A DNA stretch of 22,408 nt from Flavobacterium sp. (lineage in GTDB: Bacteria; Bacteroidota; Bacteroidia; Flavobacteriales; Flavobacteriaceae). The notes beneath the pieces were generated by a model, which worked only from the letters and a program-made list of their open reading frames with translations, searched no databases and was not told where the DNA came from. Below, in pieces: positions 6,363 through 14,589 of this stretch. The position numbers were made by a program, and so were the translations under genes. Location of the stretch: NCBI GenBank assembly GCA_030152225.1, contig JASLHL010000055.1:1-22408 (forward strand), written 5' to 3'. The stretch's first letter is position 1; the number at the start of each line of letters is the position of its first letter.

Positions 6363-8549
6363 ATGTCAACATTTCGTTTTCGAGCAATTGAAAAAGCAGC
6401 CTCAAGAAGTGCTGTGAAGGTAGAAGAACTGGGTAGAAAATCATTAATATTTGGGGATCATGTCTTTAATGACAAATCGATGCGCCAATTTTTGACTCCT
6501 GAGGCTTATCAGGCGGTTAAAAATGCACAGTTGGGCATTAAGATTGATCGTCGCTTAGCTGATTACATCGCATTGGGGATGAAAGAGTGGGCACTTTCAA
6601 AAGGAGTAACACATTATACCCACTGGTTTCAACCGTTAACAGGAACAACAGCAGAAAAACACGATGCGTTTTTCGAAACACAATTTGATGGAGACCCTGT
6701 GGAGCAATTCAATGGAGGTCAATTGGTACAACAAGAACCCGATGCCTCAAGTTTTCCCAATGGAGGAATCAGAAATACATTTGAAGCAAGAGGGTATACT
6801 GCCTGGGATCCTACATCACCCGCTTTTATCTTTGGTTCAACCCTGTGCATTCCAACGGTATTTATCTCTTATACGGGAGAAGCATTAGATAATAAAACGC
6901 CCCTGTTAAAAGCAATCAATGCTATTGATGATGCAGCAACAGAGGTAGCGCGTTATTTCGATAAAAACGTAAAAAAAGTAACTCCAACTTTAGGTTGGGA
7001 ACAAGAATATTTCCTAGTCGATGCAGCATTGGCTGCTTCACGTCCTGATATCTTAACGACAGGTCGAACGTTATTAGGCCACACAGCAGCAAAAGGACAA
7101 CAGCTGGATGACCATTATTTTGGATCTATTCCAACCCGTGTATTGAACTATATGCACGATTTAGAAAATCACTGTATTTTATTGGGGATTCCCGTAAAAA
7201 CGAGACACAATGAGGTAGCGCCCAACCAGTTTGAACTAGCGCCTATTTTTGAAGAGATCAATTTAGCTGTAGATCACAACTCTTTATTAATGGATGTAAT
7301 GAAGAAAGTAGCGGAGAAACACCATTTTAAAGTGTTGTTCCACGAAAAGCCATTCAAAGGAGTAAACGGATCAGGGAAGCACAACAATTGGTCTTTGGCA
7401 ACGGATACGGGAGTGAACTTGTTAAGTCCAAGCAAAACACCAAAGAGCAATTTACAGTTCTTGACGTTCTTTATCAATACGATTAAAGCAGTAAATGACA
7501 ACGAAGAATTGTTGCGTTCGGCTATTGCATCAGCAAGTAATGACCATCGTTTAGGGGCAAATGAAGCTCCTCCAGCTATAATGTCTGTATTTATTGGACA
7601 ACAATTGACTAAAGTATTGGAGGAATTAAAAGAAGTAACAGACGGTAAATTATCTCCAGAAGAAAAAACCGACCTGAAGTTAAATGTAGTGGGGAAAATT
7701 CCAGATGTACTGTTGGATAATACAGATCGAAACCGCACATCTCCTTTTGCTTTTACAGGGAATAAGTGGGAATTCAGAGCGGTTGGATCAACGGCAAACT
7801 GTGCAGGTCCTATGACTGTATTGAATACGATTGTTGCAAAGCAATTGAAAGAGTTTAAGTTAGCTGTTGATGGATTGGTAGAGCAGGATGGATTGAAAAA
7901 AGACGAAGCGATTTTCAACGTATTGCGTGAATACATCAAAGAAAGCGAGCGCATTTTATTTGAAGGTGATGGATATAGTAAAGAATGGGAAGAAGAAGCT
8001 GCAAAACGCGGATTGAGCAACCATAAAACAACGCCTGAAGCATTAAAAGCAAAAGTTTACCCAGCATCTATCGCTGTATTTGAAGAAATGCAGGTGATGT
8101 CTAAAGTTGAGGTAGAGGCGCGTTACGAAATTGAATTAGAAGAGTACGTAAAACGCATTCAAATTGAAGGACGCGTTTTAGGAGATATCGCCAAAAATCA
8201 CGTAATCCCAACAGCGATTAAGTACCAAAACTTGGTGATCGAAAACGTAAAAGGATTGAAAGAAATTTTTGGAGCAGAAGATTACAAAGAATATGCAGAA
8301 GAACAAATGCGTATCTTAAAGAAAATATCGTTCCACATCGCACAAGTAAATACGAAAGTAGCGGAAATGGTAGATCAACGCAAAATTGCCAATGCAATTG
8401 AAGATGTAGAAGAACAAGCAAAAATGTACTGCCACGTAGTAAAACCGTACTTTGATATTATCCGTTACCACAGTGATAAATTAGAAATGATGGTAGACAA
8501 CGAATTGTGGACGTTAACGAAATATAGAGAGTTATTGTTTACTAATTAG
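6363..8549 (+). CDS. glnN: Type III glutamine synthetase
   Basis: 728 residues from ATG 6363, in line with the 700-730 residues usual for GSIII. It makes glutamine from glutamate, ammonia and ATP in the cytoplasm. Signatures in order: the GSIII-specific THYTHWFQPLTG (83-94); the metal-binding strand LGWEQEYF (210-217); HNEVAPNQFELAP (282-294); the glutamate-binding loop GVNGSGKHNNWS (333-344); and NRTSPFAFTGNKWEFR (457-472) with ATP- and metal-binding residues. An in-frame GTG at 6339 would add eight residues, but it lies about 10 nt from the predicted transcription start and MSTFRFRAIE resembles the family N-terminus, so I chose the ATG. The gene stands alone, with no amtB or glnB beside it. 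Twin boxes flank its promoter, suggesting control, presumably by nitrogen status (inference). GSIII genes are called glnN in cyanobacteria and often glnA in Bacteroides. Confidence 0.97.
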   Translation: MSTFRFRAIEKAASRSAVKVEELGRKSLIFGDHVFNDKSMRQFLTPEAYQAVKNAQLGIKIDRRLADYIALGMKEWALSKGVTHYTHWFQPLTGTTAEKHDAFFETQFDGDPVEQFNGGQLVQQEPDASSFPNGGIRNTFEARGYTAWDPTSPAFIFGSTLCIPTVFISYTGEALDNKTPLLKAINAIDDAATEVARYFDKNVKKVTPTLGWEQEYFLVDAALAASRPDILTTGRTLLGHTAAKGQQLDDHYFGSIPTRVLNYMHDLENHCILLGIPVKTRHNEVAPNQFELAPIFEEINLAVDHNSLLMDVMKKVAEKHHFKVLFHEKPFKGVNGSGKHNNWSLATDTGVNLLSPSKTPKSNLQFLTFFINTIKAVNDNEELLRSAIASASNDHRLGANEAPPAIMSVFIGQQLTKVLEELKEVTDGKLSPEEKTDLKLNVVGKIPDVLLDNTDRNRTSPFAFTGNKWEFRAVGSTANCAGPMTVLNTIVAKQLKEFKLAVDGLVEQDGLKKDEAIFNVLREYIKESERILFEGDGYSKEWEEEAAKRGLSNHKTTPEALKAKVYPASIAVFEEMQVMSKVEVEARYEIELEEYVKRIQIEGRVLGDIAKNHVIPTAIKYQNLVIENVKGLKEIFGAEDYKEYAEEQMRILKKISFHIAQVNTKVAEMVDQRKIANAIEDVEEQAKMYCHVVKPYFDIIRYHSDKLEMMVDNELWTLTKYRELLFTN

Positions 8550-8555
8550 TTTCTT

Positions 8556-8584
8556 GGTGAGTGGTAAATGGTGAGTGGTGAACC
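8556..8584 (+). repeat. Degenerate 7-bp repeats, left block
   Basis: Four consecutive heptamers GGTGAGT, GGTAAAT, GGTGAGT, GGTGAAC start 7 bp after the glutamine synthetase stop codon. They resemble, on the opposite strand, the heptamers at 8747-8784, so the two blocks form an imperfect inverted pair around the shared terminator and repeat copy 2. Confidence 0.65.
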
Positions 8585-8604
8585 AAAATCCGAACAACGA
8601 AAAA

Positions 8605-8642
8605 TAAAAAAAAGCTTGAGTTTTAACTCAAGCTTTTTTTTT
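8605..8642. terminator. Bidirectional terminator between glnN and the efflux operon
   Basis: A perfect 12-bp inverted repeat AAAGCTTGAGTT/AACTCAAGCTTT (8611-8622, 8625-8636), with nine Ts following on the + strand and eight A residues preceding (a T-run on the minus strand). It lies between convergent genes and should end transcription from both sides. Confidence 0.9.
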
Positions 8643-8673
8643 ATAGCATTAATATTAGTATTCAGAAAATTCA

Positions 8674-8696
8674 CCCATTTCCCATCTATCTCATCT
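8674..8696 (-). repeat. Degenerate 7-bp repeats, middle block
   Basis: On the + strand CCCATTT, CCCATCT, then CTCATCT after two extra bases. The same heptamer type as 8747-8784, at the far end of dispersed-repeat copy 2. Confidence 0.5.
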
Positions 8697-8750
8697 AGTT
8701 TACATTTTGTTTGGGCGTTCGATGAACCTACACTGCGTTTCGGTTTCCCA
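8690..8750 (-). repeat. Dispersed intergenic repeat, copy 2
   Basis: Minus-strand sequence from 8750 begins TGGGAAACCGAAACGCAGTG and aligns with 6121-6180: 28 of the first 30 positions identical, then decaying. It lies 26 bp downstream of the RND pump stop codon, on the same strand as that gene, and contains a small GTTC-ATC-GAAC dyad that is degraded in copy 1. Confidence 0.75.
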
Positions 8751-8784
8751 TTTCTCATCTCCCATTTTCCATTTCTCATTTTCC
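8747..8784 (-). repeat. Degenerate 7-bp repeats overlapping the RND pump stop codon
   Basis: On the + strand: CCCATTT, CTCATCT, CCCATTT, TCCATTT, CTCATTT, TCC, five units in perfect 7-bp register. The last unit covers the stop codon (8776-8778) and last codons of the RND gene. On the gene strand the units read GGAAAAT, GAGAAAT, GGAAAAT, GGGAGAT, GAGAAAT. Confidence 0.65.
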
Positions 8785-11700
8785 GTCACGTTTGTCTCTA
8801 TACGCCCAGTAAAATACTTGGGGTAAAATAGTAAAGGCTAGGATCATACCAATGATTAACCCCCCAACAATCATAATGGCTAATGGTTTTTGAATTTCAG
8901 ATCCCATGCCATTAGATAAAGCAGCTGGAAGTAATCCCATAGATCCCATTAAAGCAATCATAATAACGGGTCTAATACGGCTTTTTACTCCATCTCGAAT
9001 AGCTTCTTCCAAAGACATTCGCTTTTTGAGGTTTTCTTTCATTACTCCAATGAGGACAATGCCATCAATGGTTGATACCCCAAATAGGATAATAAATCCA
9101 ATACCCGCAGAAATTCCGAATGTTGTTCCTGTTACCCAAAGGGAGATAAATCCACCAATAAAGGCAAAAGGCAAGGTTAAGGAAGCAATTGCAGTGTCTT
9201 TGACATTGCCAAAGTTGAAGTATAGCAGGATTAGAATTAAGACAAGTGATACGGGAACCACAAGAATTAATTGTTTGGCTGCTCGTTCTTTACTTTCAAA
9301 TTCTCCAGCCCATTCCATTTTGTTGATAGCAGGAAGGTGAACTTCTTTTTCTACTTTTGCTTTTGCTTCCGCAATGGTACTACCTAAATCACGCCCTTCG
9401 ATACTGAATCCAATACCAATATAGCGGCTATTTCCTTCGCGATAGATGAAGGCAGGACCTGTGTGATAATCAATCGTTGCAATTTCTTTTAAAGGCACTT
9501 GTTTACCATCTAAACTTGGAATTAAAATTTCGCCAATTTTTTCTGCCGAATCGCGATAATCTTTATCGAAACGCAAGACAACATCAAACATTCGCTCATT
9601 TTCATAGAAAGTCGTTGCCGCTTGTCCACCGATGGTCATTGCAATCACTGCTTGTGCATCTGCTGTGGTAACTGCATATTTGGCCATTTTTGAATCACTA
9701 AGGGAAATTCGCAGTTCTGGGAGACCTATATTTTTAAAAATATTTAAGTCCGTAATACCGGGAACATCCTTAATGCTTTGAGCAACTTGTGTTGCGTATT
9801 TTTCTAAGTCGAATAGGTTATCGCCAAAGATTTTAATAACCAAGGAACTCTTCACTCCTGCAACATACTCTTCGACATTATCTTGAATCGGTTGGCTAAA
9901 ACCAAAATTGATTCCAGGGTATTTTTCAAGGGAAAGGCGCATTTCTTCAAGTAAATCATCTTTCGAAATGGAGCGTTTCCATTCTTTTTCTGGTTTGAGT
10001 TGGGTGTGAAACTCAATGTTGAAGAATCCCGTGGGATCGGTTCCGTCATTTGGACGTCCCGTTTGGGTTAAAACGAATTCTACTTCGTCAAATTCACGTA
10101 AAAGTCCTTTCATTTCTTTTGCTAAACGCACGGATTCATTCAAGTTAATACTACTAGGCAAAGTGGCGCGAATATAAATGGCTCCTTCGTTTAATTTCGG
10201 TAAAAATTCCGATCCATAGTAATGAAAACGCACACCACAAACCACTAGAATTATACCAAATAAGGCAAAAGTTAGTTTTTTGTGATAGAAACTCCAGTTG
10301 AACATCTTGTAAATAGAGGTTTTAAAGAATCTAGAGATAAAGTTTTCTTTTTCCTCAATGTTTTTAGTCAACAAGAGTTTACACATGGCAGGTACATAAG
10401 TCAAGCTTAAAATTAGGGAACCTAACAAAGCATAACCTAAGGTAAACGCTAGGGGAGAGAACATTTTTCCTTCTACTTTCTCAAAGGAGAAGATAGGCAT
10501 TAGCGCGACGATTAAAATCAAGAGCGCAAAGAAAATATACCCAGCTACACCACTTGCACTTTTTCGAATGGTTCCTAATTTGGACATTTTATTAAAGCGC
10601 TTCATTCCCACGACTTTGGCTTGCTTTTCGAGCCCCACAAAGACGTGCTCTACGATAACAAGGGTTCCTTCGAGTAGTAAACCGAAATCCAAGGCACCCA
10701 TGGAGATTAGATTGGCAGGGAGCCCCTGAATCTTCAACATAATGATCGCAAACAAGAAGGACAGCGGAATAACAGTAGCTACAATAAAGGTTGTACGCCA
10801 GTTGTACAAGAAAATAAAGACAATAACCGATACCAGTAAAACACCTTCAATTAAGTTCTTGGTTACCGTATGTACGGTTGTATTGACCAAATCTGTACGA
10901 TCGATAATCGGTACAATTTTTACATTTTTAGGTAAGATACGGTTGTTTAAATCGTCAATTTTATCCTTTAACTTGCTGATAACATCACTGGGATTTTCAC
11001 CGCGAAGCATGACTACAATTCCTTGTACTACATCGTCTTCCTCTTGGAAGCTTACTTGTCCCAATCTTGGTTTCGCATTAACTTCTACTTTGGCTACGTG
11101 TTTGACCAAAATAGGCGTATTTCCTTTTACTTCAATGAGGATATTTTCGATGTCTTCGATATTGTCTAGTAGACCCACCCCGCGTACAACATACGCTTGA
11201 TCTCCGCGTTGAATGACATCTCCACCTACGTTGATGTTACTCTTTTCAACGGCCTCATATACATCCAAAGGAGATAGACCATAGTTAACTAATTCCGTAG
11301 GATTGATTTGAATTTCAAATATTTTTTCTTCACCTCCAAAACTAACAACATCTGCTACTCCTGGAACAGCAAGGAGTTCTCTTTCTACTACCCAGTCTTG
11401 AATGGAAGTAACTTCTTTGATTGGTAGATCACTTTGGATGATGTAACGGAAAATTTCTCCAGTTGCTCCAGAAGGCGGTTCGATTTCAAAATCAGCTCCT
11501 TCAGGGAGATTGACGTTTCCCATGCGGTTTGACGCATATTGTTGGGCGTAAAAGTCGTCAATTTCATCGTTGAAGATAACCGTAACGACGGATAAACCAA
11601 AGAGGGAGATTGAGCGAACTTCCGCTTTATTGGGAATTGTATTCATCTCTTTGGAAATCGGTAGGGTGATGAATTTTTCAATTTCCTCTGCACTTCGACC

Positions 11701-11871
11701 TGGCCATTGCGTAATGATACGCGCACGGGTATTGGTTACATCGGGAAATGCCTCAATGGGCGTATGGATGTAGCTGTAAATTCCACCAAATAACAATAAC
11801 AACACACCAAAAAGGACGATGAACGTGTTTTTTAGGGAAAAAGCTACAATATTTTTGACAAATTTTTGCAT
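8776..11871 (-). CDS. RND heavy-metal efflux pump, CzcA/CusA family
   Basis: 1031 residues, full length for the family. It is the proton-driven inner-membrane pump of a tripartite system. The N-terminal helix (12-33) is followed by the family motif PIEAFPDVTNTRARIITQWPG (38-58), then a porter domain, helices from about 340, a second periplasmic loop after the helix near 540-560, and a C-terminal helix bundle. Helix 4 carries the heavy-metal signature as DFGLLLEGTLVIVEH: Asp395, Glu401, Glu408. In CzcA the middle acid is Asp, so here it is a conservative Asp-to-Glu change. The metal cannot be deduced: divalent Zn/Co/Cd or Cu/Ag both remain possible. It is the last gene of the operon, 21 bp after the adaptor. 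The stop codon lies inside a 7-bp repeat block, so the final Gly-Lys may come from the repeat. Confidence 0.95.
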   Translation of the reverse strand: MQKFVKNIVAFSLKNTFIVLFGVLLLLFGGIYSYIHTPIEAFPDVTNTRARIITQWPGRSAEEIEKFITLPISKEMNTIPNKAEVRSISLFGLSVVTVIFNDEIDDFYAQQYASNRMGNVNLPEGADFEIEPPSGATGEIFRYIIQSDLPIKEVTSIQDWVVERELLAVPGVADVVSFGGEEKIFEIQINPTELVNYGLSPLDVYEAVEKSNINVGGDVIQRGDQAYVVRGVGLLDNIEDIENILIEVKGNTPILVKHVAKVEVNAKPRLGQVSFQEEDDVVQGIVVMLRGENPSDVISKLKDKIDDLNNRILPKNVKIVPIIDRTDLVNTTVHTVTKNLIEGVLLVSVIVFIFLYNWRTTFIVATVIPLSFLFAIIMLKIQGLPANLISMGALDFGLLLEGTLVIVEHVFVGLEKQAKVVGMKRFNKMSKLGTIRKSASGVAGYIFFALLILIVALMPIFSFEKVEGKMFSPLAFTLGYALLGSLILSLTYVPAMCKLLLTKNIEEKENFISRFFKTSIYKMFNWSFYHKKLTFALFGIILVVCGVRFHYYGSEFLPKLNEGAIYIRATLPSSINLNESVRLAKEMKGLLREFDEVEFVLTQTGRPNDGTDPTGFFNIEFHTQLKPEKEWKRSISKDDLLEEMRLSLEKYPGINFGFSQPIQDNVEEYVAGVKSSLVIKIFGDNLFDLEKYATQVAQSIKDVPGITDLNIFKNIGLPELRISLSDSKMAKYAVTTADAQAVIAMTIGGQAATTFYENERMFDVVLRFDKDYRDSAEKIGEILIPSLDGKQVPLKEIATIDYHTGPAFIYREGNSRYIGIGFSIEGRDLGSTIAEAKAKVEKEVHLPAINKMEWAGEFESKERAAKQLILVVPVSLVLILILLYFNFGNVKDTAIASLTLPFAFIGGFISLWVTGTTFGISAGIGFIILFGVSTIDGIVLIGVMKENLKKRMSLEEAIRDGVKSRIRPVIMIALMGSMGLLPAALSNGMGSEIQKPLAIMIVGGLIIGMILAFTILPQVFYWAYRDKRDGK

Positions 11872-11892
11872 TTTTTACTCTTCTTTAGGGGG

Positions 11893-13005
11893 TTATAGAT
11901 GATTGTTTAATTGGTTGTAAATTAACAGCTCATTGGTTGTGATAACCGTTTCTCCTTCTTGTACACCACCAGAGATATAAGTGAATTCTTGATTTTTAGT
12001 CAAAGGTGTAATTTGACGAATTTCTTGATGGCAAGCGTCTTTATAGGTAACCACATAGTTTTGATTGTTGTCAAAAATAATGGCGTTATTGGGCACAGCT
12101 AAAGCTTCTCCTTGATTGTCGTCCAGGAGTAAGTGAATTTCTGCAGACATCCCAGGACGCAATTTCATTTCAGGGTTGTTCATAACAATACGCGCTTTTA
12201 GTACGCGTTCTTCAGCGTCAAAAACTTGTGAAATCGTCGAGATTTGTCCCTTGAATTTTTCATCCGGATACGCCAATGTGCTCACTTGTACTTCTGCTTG
12301 TGGTTTGACATAGCGCATGGATGTTGCATATACATTGGCCATGATCCAAACGTCATTTAAATTGGCAATGGTAAAGAGCGGTTCATCTGTATCAGTAAGT
12401 GTCATACCTGTAACAATAGTTTTTGTTACGATATAGCCCTCTTGTGGTGCTAGGATTTGATAAATACCCTCCTTATTTTGTCCGTTAAATAGCGCTAAAT
12501 TGCTCTTAGCGGAATGCCATTTACTTTCGAGTACTTGTACCTCTTCTTGTGCTTCCAGTAATTCCTTTTGAGAGGAAAGCCCATCTTGATACATGGAAGA
12601 AACTGATTCTAATTCTCTTTTCGCAACTTTTAATTCAGCTTCTGTTGCACGTAGTTCTGTTTTAAACTCATTGAGGTCTGTACTTCGTATCTCGGCCAAG
12701 AGCTGATCTTTTTTTACATAGTCACCTAGAGAGAATTTTGCACTTAGTACAACCCCTTCAACTAAGCTATAGAATGGAACCGTTTTGTCTTGGTTGTATT
12801 CTACAGTACCGTTTAAACTCAATGTACGCTGAATGGGACGCTGTGTTACTTTGGCGAAATTTAGTCCTTTGGATATATCTTCAGGAATGCAATAGTTTTC
12901 GTTTTGTGGAGCAGTATTTTCCTGTTGTTTACATGAAGCTAGTGCTAATAGCGCTAATACAGCGCAACTAAGGGTATATTTTGAAGTCATTTGTATACGT
13001 TTCAT
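11893..13005 (-). CDS. RND periplasmic adaptor lipoprotein, CzcB/CusB family
   Basis: 370 residues. The signal peptide ends with lipobox LALASC, Cys25, so the adaptor is probably lipid-anchored to the inner membrane and bridges pump and outer-membrane channel. The order of parts fits HlyD-type membrane fusion proteins: a barrel-sandwich strand containing SLNGTVEYNQ, a lipoyl half (around VLSAKFSLGDYVKKDQLLAEI), an alpha-helical hairpin with long charged helices (about residues 107-165), the second lipoyl half (APQEGYIVTK), a beta-barrel (VWIMANVYATSM), and a membrane-proximal domain ending EGETVITTNELLI. No His/Met-rich metal-binding tail is visible. A second in-frame Met6 is an alternative start. 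It follows the outer-membrane factor gene by 2 bp, so translation is likely coupled. Confidence 0.93.
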   Translation of the reverse strand: MKRIQMTSKYTLSCAVLALLALASCKQQENTAPQNENYCIPEDISKGLNFAKVTQRPIQRTLSLNGTVEYNQDKTVPFYSLVEGVVLSAKFSLGDYVKKDQLLAEIRSTDLNEFKTELRATEAELKVAKRELESVSSMYQDGLSSQKELLEAQEEVQVLESKWHSAKSNLALFNGQNKEGIYQILAPQEGYIVTKTIVTGMTLTDTDEPLFTIANLNDVWIMANVYATSMRYVKPQAEVQVSTLAYPDEKFKGQISTISQVFDAEERVLKARIVMNNPEMKLRPGMSAEIHLLLDDNQGEALAVPNNAIIFDNNQNYVVTYKDACHQEIRQITPLTKNQEFTYISGGVQEGETVITTNELLIYNQLNNHL

Positions 13006-13007
13006 CG

Positions 13008-14297
13008 TTATATATCTTTTCCAACAGCAAACTGTAAGTTTTCTAATTGTTCGTGTAACTCTTTTTTAGTTTCCAATAAAATATTTTTATTCTCGAGATA
13101 GGCTTCTACAAAGTCTAGGTATTCAATCATGCTAACATTTTTCTTCTGGAAGTTTTTGACATAGGCATCGAGTAATTTGTCCAGCTGATCTTCGTAATCG
13201 TCGTCGATTTGATCATATAAATCTTTGGCTTGTAGGTAGTTTCTCAACGCTTCAATAATGTCGTTTGCAATTTCGTTTTTCTTACTTTTAGCTTCGATCT
13301 CTGCAAGTTCAACACCTATTTTGGCTTCTTTAATATTTCCTTTGTTGCGATCAAAAATAGGCAGGTCAAAAGAAACACCAAAGCCTACAAAATCACGCAT
13401 AATATTTCCACCGCGGTCGTAGTCTATACCAAAGGTTAGATTGGGAATTCGCTCTGCTTTTTCAATATCCACTTGCTTTTTTGCCTGTTGAATCAGGTTA
13501 TTCTGAAGTAAAACATCGGGGCGATTTTCTTGTGCGTGGAGAATCCAATCTTCGACTTGTAATTCACTTACTGTTTTGTTGGGAGCATCTAAAGCATCGG
13601 TAATTACAATAGTCGTATTTGAGCCGATATTGATGAAGTTTTTCAAGTCTTTCAATGCTTCTTCTAGATCTTTGGATCCATCGACTAGCTCTTTTTTAAA
13701 TTGTAGTTGCGCAGCTTTTAATCGGATGTATTCACTGTGGCTAATGTTTCCTTGATTCAATTGGTTCTTATAACCTGAAATAAGTAAAGTAGTATTGTTG
13801 ATTTGATTTTGATAAACTGCTTGTTGTTGTTGCAGCATTTGGATCGTTGTTAGCGTATTTCGCAAGGAGAGTTTAGACTCGCGTAAGACAATTTCAAAAT
13901 CCGTTTGACGCTCTTCAACCGTCAATTTTTGTAGGTCAATGCGTTTGCGTCTTTTTCCTGCAGTTTCTATTTCTTGCTCTAAGTGTAACGAAATTTGTTG
14001 GGAAGATCCCCAATTTCCAGCGATGTTGGGTTGTTCTTCGATGTCTGTTGTTCGCCATGCATTGACCTCTGATATTTCAAAGGAAGGATTGGGCCACAGA
14101 CGCGCTTGAATCAACTGGGCTTCCGCTTGGGAAATTTCCAATCGCTTCACCAATAAATCAAAATTTTGTTCGAGAAATAGGGTTTCTATTTCTTGCTTGC
14201 TCAATTTTAGCTCTTGTTGTGGTTTTTGTGCTACGGCGATATACGTCGAAAAAACTAAAACGGAGGCGGTTAGTATACGTCTAAACATCTTGCTCAT
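13008..14297 (-). CDS. TolC-like outer-membrane efflux protein, CzcC family
   Basis: 429 residues. The signal peptide MSKMFRRILT...AVA is cleaved before Gln24 and there is no lipobox Cys, unlike many acylated outer-membrane factors. The body shows two homologous halves of long amphipathic helices (for example 60-75 RLEISQAEAQLIQARLWPNP and 260-285 with ENRPDVLLQNNLIQQAKKQV). The motif RLWPNPSFEIS and the second-half counterpart ERIPNLTFGIDYDRGG mark the beta-barrel entries of the CzcC/TolC family. It should form the trimeric outer-membrane duct for the RND pump. It is the first gene of the operon, with order duct, adaptor, pump. A dense operator-like repeat lies 61-101 bp upstream of the ATG. 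No metal-responsive regulator gene lies next to it in this window. Confidence 0.93.
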   Translation of the reverse strand: MSKMFRRILTASVLVFSTYIAVAQKPQQELKLSKQEIETLFLEQNFDLLVKRLEISQAEAQLIQARLWPNPSFEISEVNAWRTTDIEEQPNIAGNWGSSQQISLHLEQEIETAGKRRKRIDLQKLTVEERQTDFEIVLRESKLSLRNTLTTIQMLQQQQAVYQNQINNTTLLISGYKNQLNQGNISHSEYIRLKAAQLQFKKELVDGSKDLEEALKDLKNFINIGSNTTIVITDALDAPNKTVSELQVEDWILHAQENRPDVLLQNNLIQQAKKQVDIEKAERIPNLTFGIDYDRGGNIMRDFVGFGVSFDLPIFDRNKGNIKEAKIGVELAEIEAKSKKNEIANDIIEALRNYLQAKDLYDQIDDDYEDQLDKLLDAYVKNFQKKNVSMIEYLDFVEAYLENKNILLETKKELHEQLENLQFAVGKDI

Positions 14298-14308
14298 AAT
14301 TTATAGTT

Positions 14309-14316
14309 CAAAATTA
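14309..14316 (-). promoter_or_regulatory. Candidate -7 box of the efflux operon
   Basis: Minus-strand TAATTTTG matches TAnnTTTG, 11 bp before the ATG at 14297, which implies a very short leader. No -33 TTG is found, so activation by a bound regulator at 14358-14398 would make sense (inference). Confidence 0.4.
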
Positions 14317-14357
14317 CAATCCCCATATTATAGGGACTTTGGAGTCGCATTAATAAG

Positions 14358-14398
14358 AAATTAAAAGTAGATTAGAATTCGATTAGAACTTTTAATTT
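14358..14398. promoter_or_regulatory. Operator-like composite repeat upstream of the efflux operon
   Basis: AAATTAAAAGT (14358-14368) is the perfect inverse of ACTTTTAATTT (14388-14398). Inside the 19-bp spacer, and running into the right arm, are two direct repeats GATTAGAA (14370-14377 and 14381-14388) at an 11-bp period. Direct repeats with this period are typical of PhoB/OmpR-family response-regulator sites (established for the family); a match here is inference. The site lies 42-82 bp upstream of the -7 candidate. Confidence 0.55.
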
Positions 14399-14589
14399 AT
14401 TGGCTTTTAATCCTTCAATGCTGTGTTTTTTATCCAAAATTGCGCGATTTTTTTATAGACTATTAAAATAGTGTATATTTCTTAAGTAAATGGTTGTTAA
14501 TTATTGTTTTTAACCTAAAATATTTTTATTATATATTTATTTAGTATAATTGATAATTTATTTTGGTTTAATTATAAGGAGGGGGAAAT

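Noticed and set aside
7274..8020. 248-codon ORF on the minus strand inside the glutamine synthetase gene
   Set aside because: Lies fully antisense to a highly conserved enzyme. Its translation is Ser/Phe/Asn-rich with no domain, typical of a reverse-frame shadow.
8556..8784. Inverted heptamer blocks as terminal repeats of an insertion sequence or miniature transposon
   Set aside because: The arms are imperfect and of simple 7-bp period, no target-site duplication is visible, and the left arm lacks the 60-bp repeat. Kept only as a repeat observation.
8546..8831. Two opposing small ORFs (8546-8779 minus, 8568-8831 plus) in the glnN/RND intergenic region
   Set aside because: Their translations consist of the 7-bp repeats, the dispersed repeat and the terminator hairpin, so they are open by composition rather than by coding.
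10742..11200. 152-codon + strand ORF inside the RND pump gene, and a similar one at 8906-9340
   Set aside because: Antisense to a clear coding gene; low-complexity Thr/Ile/Ser composition and no family features.
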